From the NCBI GenBank assembly GCA_031841125.1, contig JAJSSI010000014.1:124182-188181 (forward strand): a DNA stretch of 64,000 bases. The letters are read 5' to 3'. Source of the DNA: Acanthococcus lagerstroemiae. Taxonomy: Eukaryota > Arthropoda > Insecta > Hemiptera > Eriococcidae. The position numbers were made by a program, and so were the translations under genes. Numbering within the stretch: position 1 is the first letter of the stretch; the number at the start of each line of letters is the position of its first letter. This document shows positions 50,301 through 61,088 of the stretch, one piece after another. The notes below the pieces were generated by a model, which saw nothing but the letters and a program-made list of their open reading frames with translations, made no database searches and was not told the DNA's origin.

Positions 50301-53300
50301 ATAGTATGGAGAAATTTTCAAAATTTGAGAAAATCAAAAATTTCGATTTCATGAGTGTTTCTTACTCAATTTTTCACGCTGAGTTCGAATTCGCTTTTGG
50401 AATTTGGCGGCGACCCTCCGTTCCCGAGATACCCTCGAAAAGAGGTGGAAAAATTGATCAATTTGGGTCAAAAAATGACTCTAGCTCAATTTTGACAACG
50501 GATTCGAATTCGTCTCGAAAAATTGACTAACTAGCACCAGCCCCGACGCCGTAGCTCTCCGAAAATTTTTTCGCTTCAAAAAATGCATGATGTATAGTAT
50601 GGAGAAATTTTCAAAATTTGAGAAAATCAAAAATTTCGATTTCATGAGTGTTTCTTACTCAATTTTTCACGCTGAGTTCGAATTCGCTTTTGGAATTTGG
50701 CGGCGACCCTCCGTTCCCGAGATACCCTCGAAAAAGTTGGAAAAATTGATCAATTTGGGTCAAAAAATGACTCTAGCTCAATTTTGACAACGGATTCGAA
50801 TTCGTCTCGAAAAATTGACTAACTGGCACCAGCCCCGACGCCGTAGCTCTCCGAAAATTTTTTCGCCCCAAAAAATGCATGATGTATAGTGTGGAGAAAT
50901 TTTCAAAATTTGAGAAAATCAAAAATTTCGATTTCATGAGTGTTTCTTACTCAATTTTTCACGCTGAGTTTCGAATTCGCTTTTGGAATTTGGCGGCGAC
51001 CCTCCGTTCCCGAGATACCCTCGAAAAAGTTGGAAAAATTGATCAATTTGGGTCAAAAAATGACTCTAGCTCAATTTTGACAACGGATTCGAATTCGTCT
51101 CGAAAAATTGACTAACTAGCACCAGCCCCGACGCCGTAGCTCTCCGGAAATTTTTTCGCCCCAAAAAATGCATGATGTATAGTATGGAGAAATTTTCAAA
51201 ATTTGAGAAAATCAAAAATTTCGATTTCATTAGTGTTTCTTACTCAATTTTTCACGCTGAGTTCGAATTCGCTTTTGGAATTTGGCGGCGACCCTCCGTT
51301 CCGAGATACCCTCGAAAAAGTTGGAAAAATTGATCAATTTGGGTCAAAAAATGACTCTAGCTCAATTTTGACAACGGATTCGAATTCGTCTCGAAAAATT
51401 GACTAACTAGCACCAGCCCCGACGCCGTAGCTCTCCGAAATTTTTTCGCTCCAAAAAATGCCTGATGTATAGTATGGAGAAATTTTCAAAATTTGAGAAA
51501 ATCAAAAATTTCGATTTCATTAGTGTTTCTTACTCAATTTTTCACGCTGAGTTCGAATTCGCTTTTGGAATTTGGCGGCGACCCTCCGTTCCCGAGATAC
51601 CCTCGAGAAAGTTGGAAAAATTGATCAATTTGGGTCAAAAAATGACTCTAGCTCAATTTTGACAACGGATTCGAATTCGTCTCGAAAAATTGACTAACTA
51701 GCACCAGCCCCGACGCCGTAGCTCTCCGAAAATTTTTTCGCCCCAAAAAATGCATGATGTATAGTATGGAGAAATTTTCAAAAATTGAGAAAATCAAAAA
51801 TTTCGATTTCATGAGTGTTTCTTACTCAATTTTTCACGCTGAGTTCGAATTCGCTTTTGGAATTTGGCGGCGACCCTCCGTTCCCGAGATACCCTCGAAA
51901 AAGTTGGAAAAATTGATCAATTTGGGTCAAAAAATGACTCTAGCTCAATTTTGACAACGGATTCGAATTCGTCTCGAAAAATTGACTAACTAGCACCAGC
52001 CCCGACGCCGTAGCTCTCCGAAAATTTTTCGCCCCAAAAAATGCATGATGTATAGTATGGAGAAATTTTCAAAATTTGAGAAAATCAAAAATTTCGATTT
52101 CATTAGTGTTTCTTACTCAATTTTTCACGCTGAGTTCGAATTCGCTTTTGGAATTTGGCGGCGACCCTCCGTTCTCGAGATACCCTCGAAAAAGTTGGAA
52201 AAATTGATCAATTTGGGTCAAAAAATGACTCTAGCTCAATTTTGACAACGGATTCGAATTCGTCTCGAAAAATTGACTAACTAGCACCAGCCCCGACGCC
52301 GTAGCTCTCCGGAAATTTTTTCGCCCCAAAAAATGCATGATGTATATAGTATGGAGAAATTTTCAAAATTTGAGAAAATCAAAAATTTCGATTTCATGAG
52401 TGTTTCTTACTCAATTTTTCACGCTGAGTTCGAATTCGCTTTTGGAATTTGGCGGCGACCCTCCGTTCCCGAGATACCCTCGAAAAAGTTGGAAAAATTG
52501 ATCAATTTGGGTCAAAAAATGACTCTAGCTCAATTTTGACAACGGATTCGAATTCGTCTCGAAAAATTGACTAACTAGCACCAGCCCCGACGCCGTAGCT
52601 CTCCGAAAATTTTTTCGCCTCAAAAAATGCATGATGTATAGTATGGAGAAATTTTCAAAATTTGAGAAAATCAAAAATTTCGATTTCATGAGTGTTTCTT
52701 ACTCAATTTTTCACGCTGAGTTCGAATTCGCTTTTGGAATTTGGCGGCGACCCTCCGTTCCCGAGATACCCTCGAAAAAGTTGGAAAAATTGATCAATTT
52801 GGGTCAAAAAATGACTCTAGCTCAATTTTGACAACGGATTCGAATTCGTCTCGAAAAATTGACTAACTAGCACCAGCCCCGACGCCGTAGCTCTCAGAAA
52901 ATTTTTTCGCCCCAAAAATGCATGATGTATAGTATGGAGAAATTTTCAAAATTTGAGAAAATCAAAAATTTCGATTTCATTAGTGTTTCTTACTCAATTT
53001 TTCACGCTGAGTTCGAATTCGCTTTTGGAATTTGGCGGCGACCCTCCGTTCCCGAGATACCTTCGAAAAAGTTGGAAAAATTGATCAATTTGGGTCAAAA
53101 AATGACTCTAGCTCAATTTTGACAACGGATTCGAATTCGTCTCGAAAAATTGACTAACTAGCACCAGCCCCGACGCCGTAGCTCTCCGAAAATTTTTTCG
53201 CCCCAAAAAATGCATGATGTATAGTATGGAGAAATTTTCAAAATTTGGGAAAATCAAAAATTTCGATTTCATGAGTGTTTCTTACTCAATTTTTCACGCT

Positions 53301-53504
53301 GAGTTCGAATTCGCTTTTGGAATTTGGCGGCGACCCTCCGTTCCCGAGATACCCTCGAAAAGTTGGAAAAATTGATCAATTTGGGTCAAAAAATGACTCT
53401 AGCTCAATTTTGACAACGGATTCGAATTCGTCTCGAAAAATTGACTAACTAGCACCAGCCCCGACGCCGTAGCTCTCCGACAATTTTTTCGCCCCAAAAA
53501 ATGC

Positions 53505-53814
53505 ATGATGTATAGTATGGAGAAAATTTTCAAAATTTGAGAAAATCAAAAATTTCGATTTCATGAGTGTTCTTACTCAATTTTTTCACGCTGAGTTCGA
53601 ATTCGCTTTTGGAATTTGGCGGCGGGACCCTCCGTTCTCGAGATACCCTCGAAAAAAGTGCGAAAAATTGATCAATTTGGGTCAAAAAATGACTCTAGCT
53701 CAATTTTGACAACGGATTCGAATTCGTCTCGACAAATTGACTACTAACTAGCACAGCCCCGACGCCGTAGTCTCGAAAATTTTTTCGCCCCAAAAATGCA
53801 TGATGTATAGTATT
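53505..53814 (+). repeat. Last left-block unit and stub, indel-rich contig end
   Basis: The final complete unit is GTGCG-type with TTCTCGAG. It carries many lesions that are rare elsewhere: GAGAAAATTTTC, GAGTGTTCTTAC, CAATTTTTTCACG, GGCGGGACCC, AAAAAAGTGCG, GACAAATTGACTACTAAC, AGCACAGCCCC and GTAGTCTCG. It is followed by 15 bases of the next unit before the Ns. The sudden rise in indels fits unpolished sequence at a contig end better than real divergence. Confidence 0.75.
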
Positions 53815-54314
53815 NNNNNNNNNNNNNNNNNNNNNNNNNNNNNNNNNNNNNNNNNNNNNNNNNNNNNNNNNNNNNNNNNNNNNNNNNNNNNNNNNNNNNN
53901 NNNNNNNNNNNNNNNNNNNNNNNNNNNNNNNNNNNNNNNNNNNNNNNNNNNNNNNNNNNNNNNNNNNNNNNNNNNNNNNNNNNNNNNNNNNNNNNNNNNN
54001 NNNNNNNNNNNNNNNNNNNNNNNNNNNNNNNNNNNNNNNNNNNNNNNNNNNNNNNNNNNNNNNNNNNNNNNNNNNNNNNNNNNNNNNNNNNNNNNNNNNN
54101 NNNNNNNNNNNNNNNNNNNNNNNNNNNNNNNNNNNNNNNNNNNNNNNNNNNNNNNNNNNNNNNNNNNNNNNNNNNNNNNNNNNNNNNNNNNNNNNNNNNN
54201 NNNNNNNNNNNNNNNNNNNNNNNNNNNNNNNNNNNNNNNNNNNNNNNNNNNNNNNNNNNNNNNNNNNNNNNNNNNNNNNNNNNNNNNNNNNNNNNNNNNN
54301 NNNNNNNNNNNNNN
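53815..54314. other. Assembly gap of exactly 500 N
   Basis: The run of N is exactly 500 bases long. Scaffolding programs such as 3D-DNA and SALSA insert 500 N for gaps of unknown size, so the true distance is probably not known. Both flanks are the same satellite in opposite orientation. The missing sequence may therefore be more satellite, an array boundary, or nothing physically adjacent. Any open frame that spans these Ns is meaningless. Confidence 0.97.
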
Positions 54315-55860
54315 TTTTGATTTCTCAAATTTTGAAAATTTCTCCATACTATACATCATGCTTTTTTGGGGCGAAAAAATTTCGGAGAGCTACGGCTCGG
54401 GGCTGGTGCTAGTTAGTCAATTTTTCGAGACGAATTGAATCCGTTGTCAAAATTGAGCTAGAGTCATTTTTTGACCCAAATTGATCAATTTTTCCAACTT
54501 TTTCGAGGTATCTCGGAACGGAGGGTCGCCGCCAAATTCCAAAAGTGAATTCGAACTCAGCGTTGAAAAATTGAGTAAGACACACTCATGAATTCGAAAT
54601 TTTTGATTTTCTCAAATTTTGAAAATTTCTTCATACTGTACATCATGCATTTTTTTGGCCAAAACTATTTTGAGAGAGCTACGGCGTCGGGGCTGGGGCT
54701 AGTTAGTCAATTTTTCGAGACGAATTCCAATCCGTTGTCAAAATTGAGCTAGAGTCATTTTTTGACCCAAATTGATCAATTTTTCCAACTTTTTCGAGGG
54801 TATCTCGGGAACGGAGGGTCGCCGCCAAATTGCAACAGCGAATTCGAACTCAGCGTGAAAAAATTGAGTAAGTAACACTAATGAAATCGAAATTTTTGAT
54901 TTTCTCAAATTTTGAAAAATTCTCCATATACATCATGCATTTTTTGGGGCGAAAAAATTTTCGAGACTACGGCGTCGGCGCTGGTGCTAGTTAGTCAATT
55001 TTTCGAGACGAATTCGAATCGTTGTCAAATTGAGCTAGAGTCTTTTTGACCCAAATTGATCAATTTTTCCACACTTTTTTCGAGGGTATCTCGGGAACGG
55101 AGGGTCGCCGCCAAATTGCAACAGCGAATTCGAACTCAGCGTGAAAAATTGAGTAAGAAACACTCATGAATTCGAAATTTTTGATTTTCTCAAATTTTGA
55201 AAATTTCTCCATACTATACATCATTCATTTTTTGGGGCGAAAAAATTTTCGGAGAGCTACGGCGTCGGGGCTGGTGCTAGTTAGTCAATTTTTCGAGACG
55301 AATTCGAATCCGTTGTCAAAATTGAGCTAGAGTCATTTTTTGACCCAAATTGATCAATTTTTTCCAACTTTTCGAGGGTATCTCGGGAACGGAGGGTCGC
55401 CGCCAAATCCAAAAGCGAATTCGAACTCAGCGTGAAAAATTGAGTAAGAAACACTCATGAAATCGAAATTTTTGATTTTCTCCCAAATTTTGAAAATTTC
55501 TCCATACTATCATCATCATTTTTTTGGGGCGAAAAAAATTTTTCGGAGAGCTACGGCGTCGGGGCTGGTGCTAGTTAGTCAATTTTTCGAGACGAATTCG
55601 AATCCGTTGTCAAAATTGAGCTAGAGTCATTTTTGACCTCAAATTGATCAATTTTCCAACTTTTTCGAGGGTATCTCGAACGGAGGGTCGCCGCCAAATT
55701 CCAAAAGAATAATCGAACTCACGTGAAAAATTGAGTAAGAAACACTAATGAAATCGAAATTTTTGATTTTCTCAAATTTTGAAAATTTCTCCATACTATA
55801 CATCATTGCATTTTTTGTCTCGAAAAAATTTTTCGGAGAGCTACGGCGTCGGGGCTGGTG
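54315..55860 (-). repeat. First right-block units, indel-rich contig end
   Basis: Roughly the first five units after the gap carry many small changes: CTACGGCTCGGGG, GACGAATTGAATCC, GCGTTGAAAAATTG, GGCCAAAACTATTTTGAG, GACGAATTCCAATCC, TCGTTGTCAAATTG, CTCCCAAATTTTG and AGAATAATCG. The frequency falls with distance from the gap. Either polishing was poor here or this is a genuinely degenerate array edge. The substitutions GCAACAGCG (54833, 55128) recur in two units and are probably real. Confidence 0.7.
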
Positions 55861-56475
55861 CTAGTTAGTCAATTTTTCGAGACGAATTCGAATCCGTTGT
55901 CAAAATTGAGCTAGAGTCATTTTTTGACCCAAATTGATCAATTTGTCGAACATTCTCGAGGGTATCTCGGAACGGAGGGTCGCCGCCAATTCCAAAAGCG
56001 AATTCGAACTCAGCGTGAAAAATTGAGTAAGTAACACTAATGAAATCGGAATTTTTGATTTTCTCAAATTTTGAAAATTTCTGCATATACATCATGCATT
56101 TTTTGGGGCGAAAAAATTTTCTGAGAGCTACGGTGTCGGGGCTGGTGCTAGTTAGTCAATTTTTCGAGACGAATTCGAATCCGTTGTCAAAATTGAGCTA
56201 GAGTCATTTTTTGACCCAAATTGATCAATTTTTCCAACTTTTTCGAGGGTATCTCGGGAACGGAGGGTCGCCGCCAAATTCCAAAAGCGAATTCGAACTC
56301 AGCGTGAAAAATTGAGTAAGAAACACTCATGAAATCGAAATTTTTGATTTTCTCAAATTTTGAAAATTTCTCCATACACATCATGCATATTTTGGGGCGA
56401 AAAAATTTTCGGAGAGCTACGGCGTCGGGGCTGGTGCTAGTTAGTCAATTTTTCGAGACGAATTCGAATCCGTTG

Positions 56476-56676
56476 TCAAAATTGAGCTAGAGTCATTTTT
56501 TGACCCAAATTGATCAATTTTTCCAACTTTTTCGAGGGTATCTCGGGAACGGAGGGTCGCCGCCAAATTCCAAAAGCGAATTCGAACTCAGCGTGAAAAA
56601 TTGAGTAAGTAACACTAATGAAATCGGAATTTTTGATTTTCTCAAATTTTGAAAATATCTCCATACTATACATCAT
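56476..56676 (-). repeat. Right-block-specific allele combination (GTAACACTAATG with ATCGGAA)
   Basis: This unit has AGTAAGTAACACTAATGAAATCGGAATTT, written here in two parts: GTAACACTAATG and AAATCGGAATTT. The combination also occurs at about 56031-56050 and 61306-61320, and a partial form occurs near 54870. I saw neither change in the left block. It marks a lineage that spread within the right block only. Confidence 0.75.
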
Positions 56677-59274
56677 GCATTTTTTGTGGCGAAAAAATTT
56701 TCGGAGAGCTACGGCGTCGGGGCTGGTGCTAGTTAATCAATTTTTCGAGACGAATTCGAATCCGTTGTCAAAATTGAGCTAGAGTCATATTTTGACCCAA
56801 ATTGATCATTTTTCCAACTTTTTTCGAGGGTATCTCGGGAACGGAGGGTCGCCGCCAAATTCCAAAAGCGAATTCGAACTCACGTGAAAAATTGAGTAAG
56901 AAACACTCATGAAATCGAAATTTTTGATTTTCCTCAAATTTTGAAAATTTCTCCATACTATACATCATGCATTTTTTGGGGCGAAAAAATTTTCGGAGAG
57001 CTACGGGGTCGGGGCTGGTGCTAGTTAGTCAATTTTTCGAGACGAATTCGAATCCGTTGTCAAAATTGAGCTAGAGTCATTTTTTGACCCAAATTGATCA
57101 ATTTTTCCAACTTTTTCGAGGGTATCTCGGGAACGGAGGGTCGCCACCAAATTCCAAAAGTGAATTCGAACTCAGCGTGAAAAATTGAGTAAGAAACACT
57201 CATGAAATCGAAATTTTGATTTTCTCAAATTTTGAAAATTTTCCATACTATACATCATGCATTTTTTGGGGCGAAAAAATTTTCGGAGAGCTACGGCGTC
57301 GGGGCTGGTGCCAGTTAGTCAATTTTTCGAGACGAATTCGAATCCGTTGTCAAAATTGAGCTAGAGTCATTTTTTGACCCAAATTGATCAATTTTTCGAA
57401 CTTTCTCGAGGGTATCTCGGGAACGGAGGGTCGCCGCCAAATTCCAAAAGCGAATTCGAACTCAGCGTGAAAAATTGAGTAAGAAAACTCATGAAATCGA
57501 AATTTTTGATTTTCTCAAATTTTGAAAATTTCTCCTATACATCATGCAATTTTTTGGGGCGAAAAAATTTTCGGAGAGCTACGGCGTCGGGCTGGTGCTA
57601 GTTAGTCAATTTTCGAGACGAATTCGAATCCGTTGTCAAATTGAGCTAGAGTCATATTTTTGACCCAAATTGATCAATTTTTCCAACTTTTTCGAGGGTA
57701 TCTCGGAACGGAGGGTCGCCGCCAAATTCCAAAAGCGAATTCGAACTCAGCGTGAAAATTGAGTAAGAAACACTCATGAAATCGAAATTTTTGATTTTCT
57801 CAATTTTGAAAATTTCTCCATACTATACATCATGCATTTTTTTTGGGCGAAAAAATTTCGGAGAGCTACGGCGTCGGGGCTGGTGCTAGTTAGTCAATTT
57901 TTCGAGACGAATTCGAATCCGTTGTCAAAATTGAGCTAGAGTCATTTTTTGACCCAAATTGATCAATTTTTCCAACTTTTTCGAGGGTATCTCGGGAACG
58001 GAGGGTCGCCGCCAAATTCCAAAAGCGAATTCGAACTCAGCGTGAAAAATTGAGTAAGAAACACTCATGAAATCGAAATTTTTGATTTTCTCAAATTTTG
58101 AAAATTTTTCCATACTATACATCATGCATTTTTTTGGGCGAAAAAATTTTCGGAGAGCTACGGGCGTCGGGCTGGTGCTAGTTAGTCCAATTTTTCGAGA
58201 CGAATTCGAATCCGTTGTCAAAATTGAGCTAGAGTCATTTTTTGACCCAAATTGATCAATTTTTCCAACTTTTTCGAGGGTATCTCGGGAACGGAGGGTC
58301 GCCGCCAAATTCCAAAAGCGAATTCGAACTCAGCGTGAAAAATTGAGTAAGAAACACTAATGAAATCGAAATTTTTGATTTTCTCAAATTTTGAAAATTT
58401 TCTCCATACTATACATCATGCATTTTTGGGGCGAAAAAATTTCGGAGAGCTAAGCGGCGTCGGGGCTGGTGCTAGTTAGTCAATTTTTCGAGACGAATTC
58501 GAATCCGTTGTCAAAATTGAGCTAGAGTCATTTTTTTTTGACCCAAATTGATCAATTTTCCAACTTTTTCGAGGGTATCTCGGGAACGGAGGGTCGCCGC
58601 CAAATTCCAAAAGCGAATTCGAACTCAGCGTGAAAAATTGAGTAAGAAACACTCATGAAATCGAAATTTTTGATTTTCTCAAATTTTGAAAATTTTTCCA
58701 TACTATACATCATGCATTTTTTTGGGCGAAAAAATTTTCGGAGAGCTACGGCGTCGGGGCTGGTGCTAGTTAGTCAATTTTTCGAGACGAATTCGAATCC
58801 GTTGTCAAAATTGAGCTAGAGTCATTTTTTGACCCAAATTGATCAATTTTTCCAACTTTTTCGAGGGTATCTCGGGAACGGAGGGTCGCCGCCAAATTCC
58901 AAAAGCGAATTCGAACTCAGCGTGAAAAATTGAGTAAGAAACAATCATGAAATCGAAATTTTTGATTTTCTCAAATTTTGAAAATTTCTCCATACTATAT
59001 ACATCATGCATTTTTTGGGGCGAAAAAATTTTCGGAGAGCTACGGCGTCGGGGCTGGTGCTAGTTAGTCAATTTTTCGAGACGAATTCGAATCCGTTGTC
59101 AAAATTGAGCTAGAGTCATTTTTTGACCCAAATTGATCAATTTTTCACACTTTTTCGAGGGTATCTCGGGAACGGAGGGTCGCCGCCAAATTCCAAAAGC
59201 GAATTCGAACTCAGCGTGAAAAATTGAGTAAGAAACACTCATGAAATCGAAATTTTTGATTTTCTCAAATTTTG

Positions 59275-59315
59275 AAAATTTCCAAACTATACTTCTCCAT
59301 ACTATACATCAGCAT
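59275..59315 (-). repeat. Monomer with about 13-bp insertion copying its own flank
   Basis: Where other units read GAAAATTTCTCCATACTATAC, this one has CCAAACTATACTT inserted before CTCCATACTATAC, and ATCATGCA is shortened to ATCAGCA. The insert resembles the adjacent CCATACTATAC, so it is a small imperfect tandem duplication. Confidence 0.7.
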
Positions 59316-59939
59316 TTTTTGGGCGAAAAATTTTCGGAGAGCTACGGCGTCGGGCTGGTGCTAGTTAGTCAATTTTTCGAGACGAATTCGAATCCGTTGT
59401 CAAAATTGAGCTAGAGTCATTTTTTGACCCAAATTGATCAATTTTTCCAACTTTTTCGAGGGTATCTCGGGAACGGAGGGTCGCCGCCAAATTCCAAAAG
59501 AGAATTCGAACTCAGCGTGAAAAATTGAGTAAGAAACACTCATGAAATCGAAATTTTTGATTTTCTCAATTTTGAAAATTTCTCCATACTATACATCATG
59601 CATTTTTTGGGGCGAAAAAATTTTCGGAGAGCTACGGCGTCGGGGCTGGTGCTAGTTAGTCAATTTTTCGAGACGAATTCGAATCCGTTGTCAAAATTGA
59701 GCTAGAGTCATTTTTTGACCCAAATTGATCAATTTTTCCCCAACTTTTTCGAGGGTATCTCGGGAACGGAGGGTCGCCGCCAAATTCCAAAAGCGAATTC
59801 GAACTCAGCGTGAAAAATTGAGTAAGAAACACTCATGAAATCGAAATTTTTGATTTTCTCAAATTTTGAAAATTTCTCCATACTATACATCATGCATTTT
59901 TTGGGCGAAAAAATTTTCGGAGAGCTACGGCGTCGGGGC

Positions 59940-60856
59940 TGGTGCTAGTGAGTCAATTTTTCGAGACGAAATTCGAATCCGTTGTCAAAATTGAGCTAGA
60001 GTCATTTTTTGACCCAAATTGATCAATTTTTCACACTTTTTCGAGGGTATCTCGGGAACGGAGGGTCGCCGCCAAATTCCAAAAGCGAATTCGAACTCAG
60101 CGTGAAAAATTGAGTAAGAAACAATCATGAAATCGAAATTTTTGATTTTCTCAAATTTTGAAAATTTCTCCATACTATACATCATGCATTTTTTGGGGCG
60201 AAAAAATTTTCGGAGAGCTACGGCGTCGGGGCTGGTGCTAGTTAGTCAATTTTTCGAGACGAATTCGAATCCGTTGTCAAAATTGAGCTAGAGTCATTTT
60301 TTGACCCAAATTGATCAATTTTTCACACTTTTTCGAGGGTATCTCGGGAACGGAGGGTCGCCGCCAAATTCCAAAAGCGAATTCGAACTCAGCGTGAAAA
60401 ATTGAGTAAGAAACACTCATGAAATCGAAATTTTTGATTTTCTCAAATTTTGAAAATTTCTCCATACTATACATCATGCATTTTTTGGGGCGACAAAATT
60501 TTCGGAGAGCTACGGCGTCGGGGCTGGTGCTAGTTAGTCAATTTTTCGAGACGAATTCGAATCCGTTGTCAAAATTGAGCTAGAGTCATTTTTTGACCCC
60601 AAATTGATCAATTTTTTCCCAACTTTTTTCGAGGGTATCTCGGGAACGGAGGGTCGCCGCCAAATTCCAAAAGCGAATTCGAACGCAGCGTGAAAAATTG
60701 AGTAAGAAACACTCATGAAATCGAAATTTTTGATTTTCTCAAATTTTGAAAATTTCTCCATACTATACATCATGCATTTTTTGGGGCGAAAAAATTTTCG
60801 GAGAGCTACGGCGTCGGGGCTGGTGCTAGTGAGTCAATTTTTCGAGACGAAATTGA
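59940..60856 (-). repeat. Three-unit stretch flanked by GCTAGTGAGTC alleles
   Basis: Two right-block units (near 59948 and 60828) read GCTAGTGAGTCAATTTT and GACGAAATT in place of GCTAGTTAGTCAATTTT and GACGAATT. They lie three units apart, and I saw the pair nowhere else. They may mark a recent three-unit duplication. Confidence 0.6.
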
Positions 60857-61059
60857 ATCCGTTGTCAAAATTGAGCTAGAGTCATTTTTTGACCCAAATT
60901 GATCAATTTTTCCAACTTTTTCGAGGGTATCTCGGGAACGGAGGGTCGCCGCCAAATTCCAAAAGCGAATTCGAACTCAGCGTGAAAAATTGAGTAAGAA
61001 ACACTCATGAAATCGAAATTTTTGATTTTCTCAAATTTTGAAAATTTCTCCATACTATA

Positions 61060-61088
61060 CATCATGCATTTTTTTTGTTCTAGGCGAA
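61060..61088 (-). repeat. Monomer with TTTTGTTCTA insertion
   Basis: Where other units read GCATTTTTTGGGGCGAAA, this one reads GCATTTTTTTTGTTCTAGGCGAAA. The added bases have no obvious source in the monomer. It is a unique marker useful for anchoring reads in the right block. Confidence 0.7.

Larger units (their letters stand above)
1..53814 (+). repeat. Tandem satellite array, left block, about 185 monomers of 292 bp
   Basis: The same 292-bp unit follows itself head to tail without interruption. Landmarks such as GCATGATGTATAG recur every 289-296 bases, and 184 periods fit between positions 201 and 53800 (mean about 291.3). Every unit has the same orientation. I see no inserted transposon, no unique sequence and no truncated monomer; the window begins inside a unit. 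Units differ by a few substitutions, such as TTCCCGAG versus TTCTCGAG, CATGAG versus CATTAG, and AAAAAGTTGG versus GAGAAAGTTGG. They also differ by one-base indels in A, C or T runs. Such arrays are typical of eukaryotic heterochromatin. A centromeric role is possible but not shown by sequence alone. Satellite identity is near certain; chromosomal location is unknown. Confidence 0.98.

Noticed and set aside
53744..54438. Open frames of about 200 codons spanning 53744-54438.
   Set aside because: They consist mostly of N from the assembly gap joined to satellite ends.
57925..58308. A 127-codon minus-strand frame across two monomers.
   Set aside because: It arises because a one-base indel brings two repeat frames into register; there is no independent evidence of coding.
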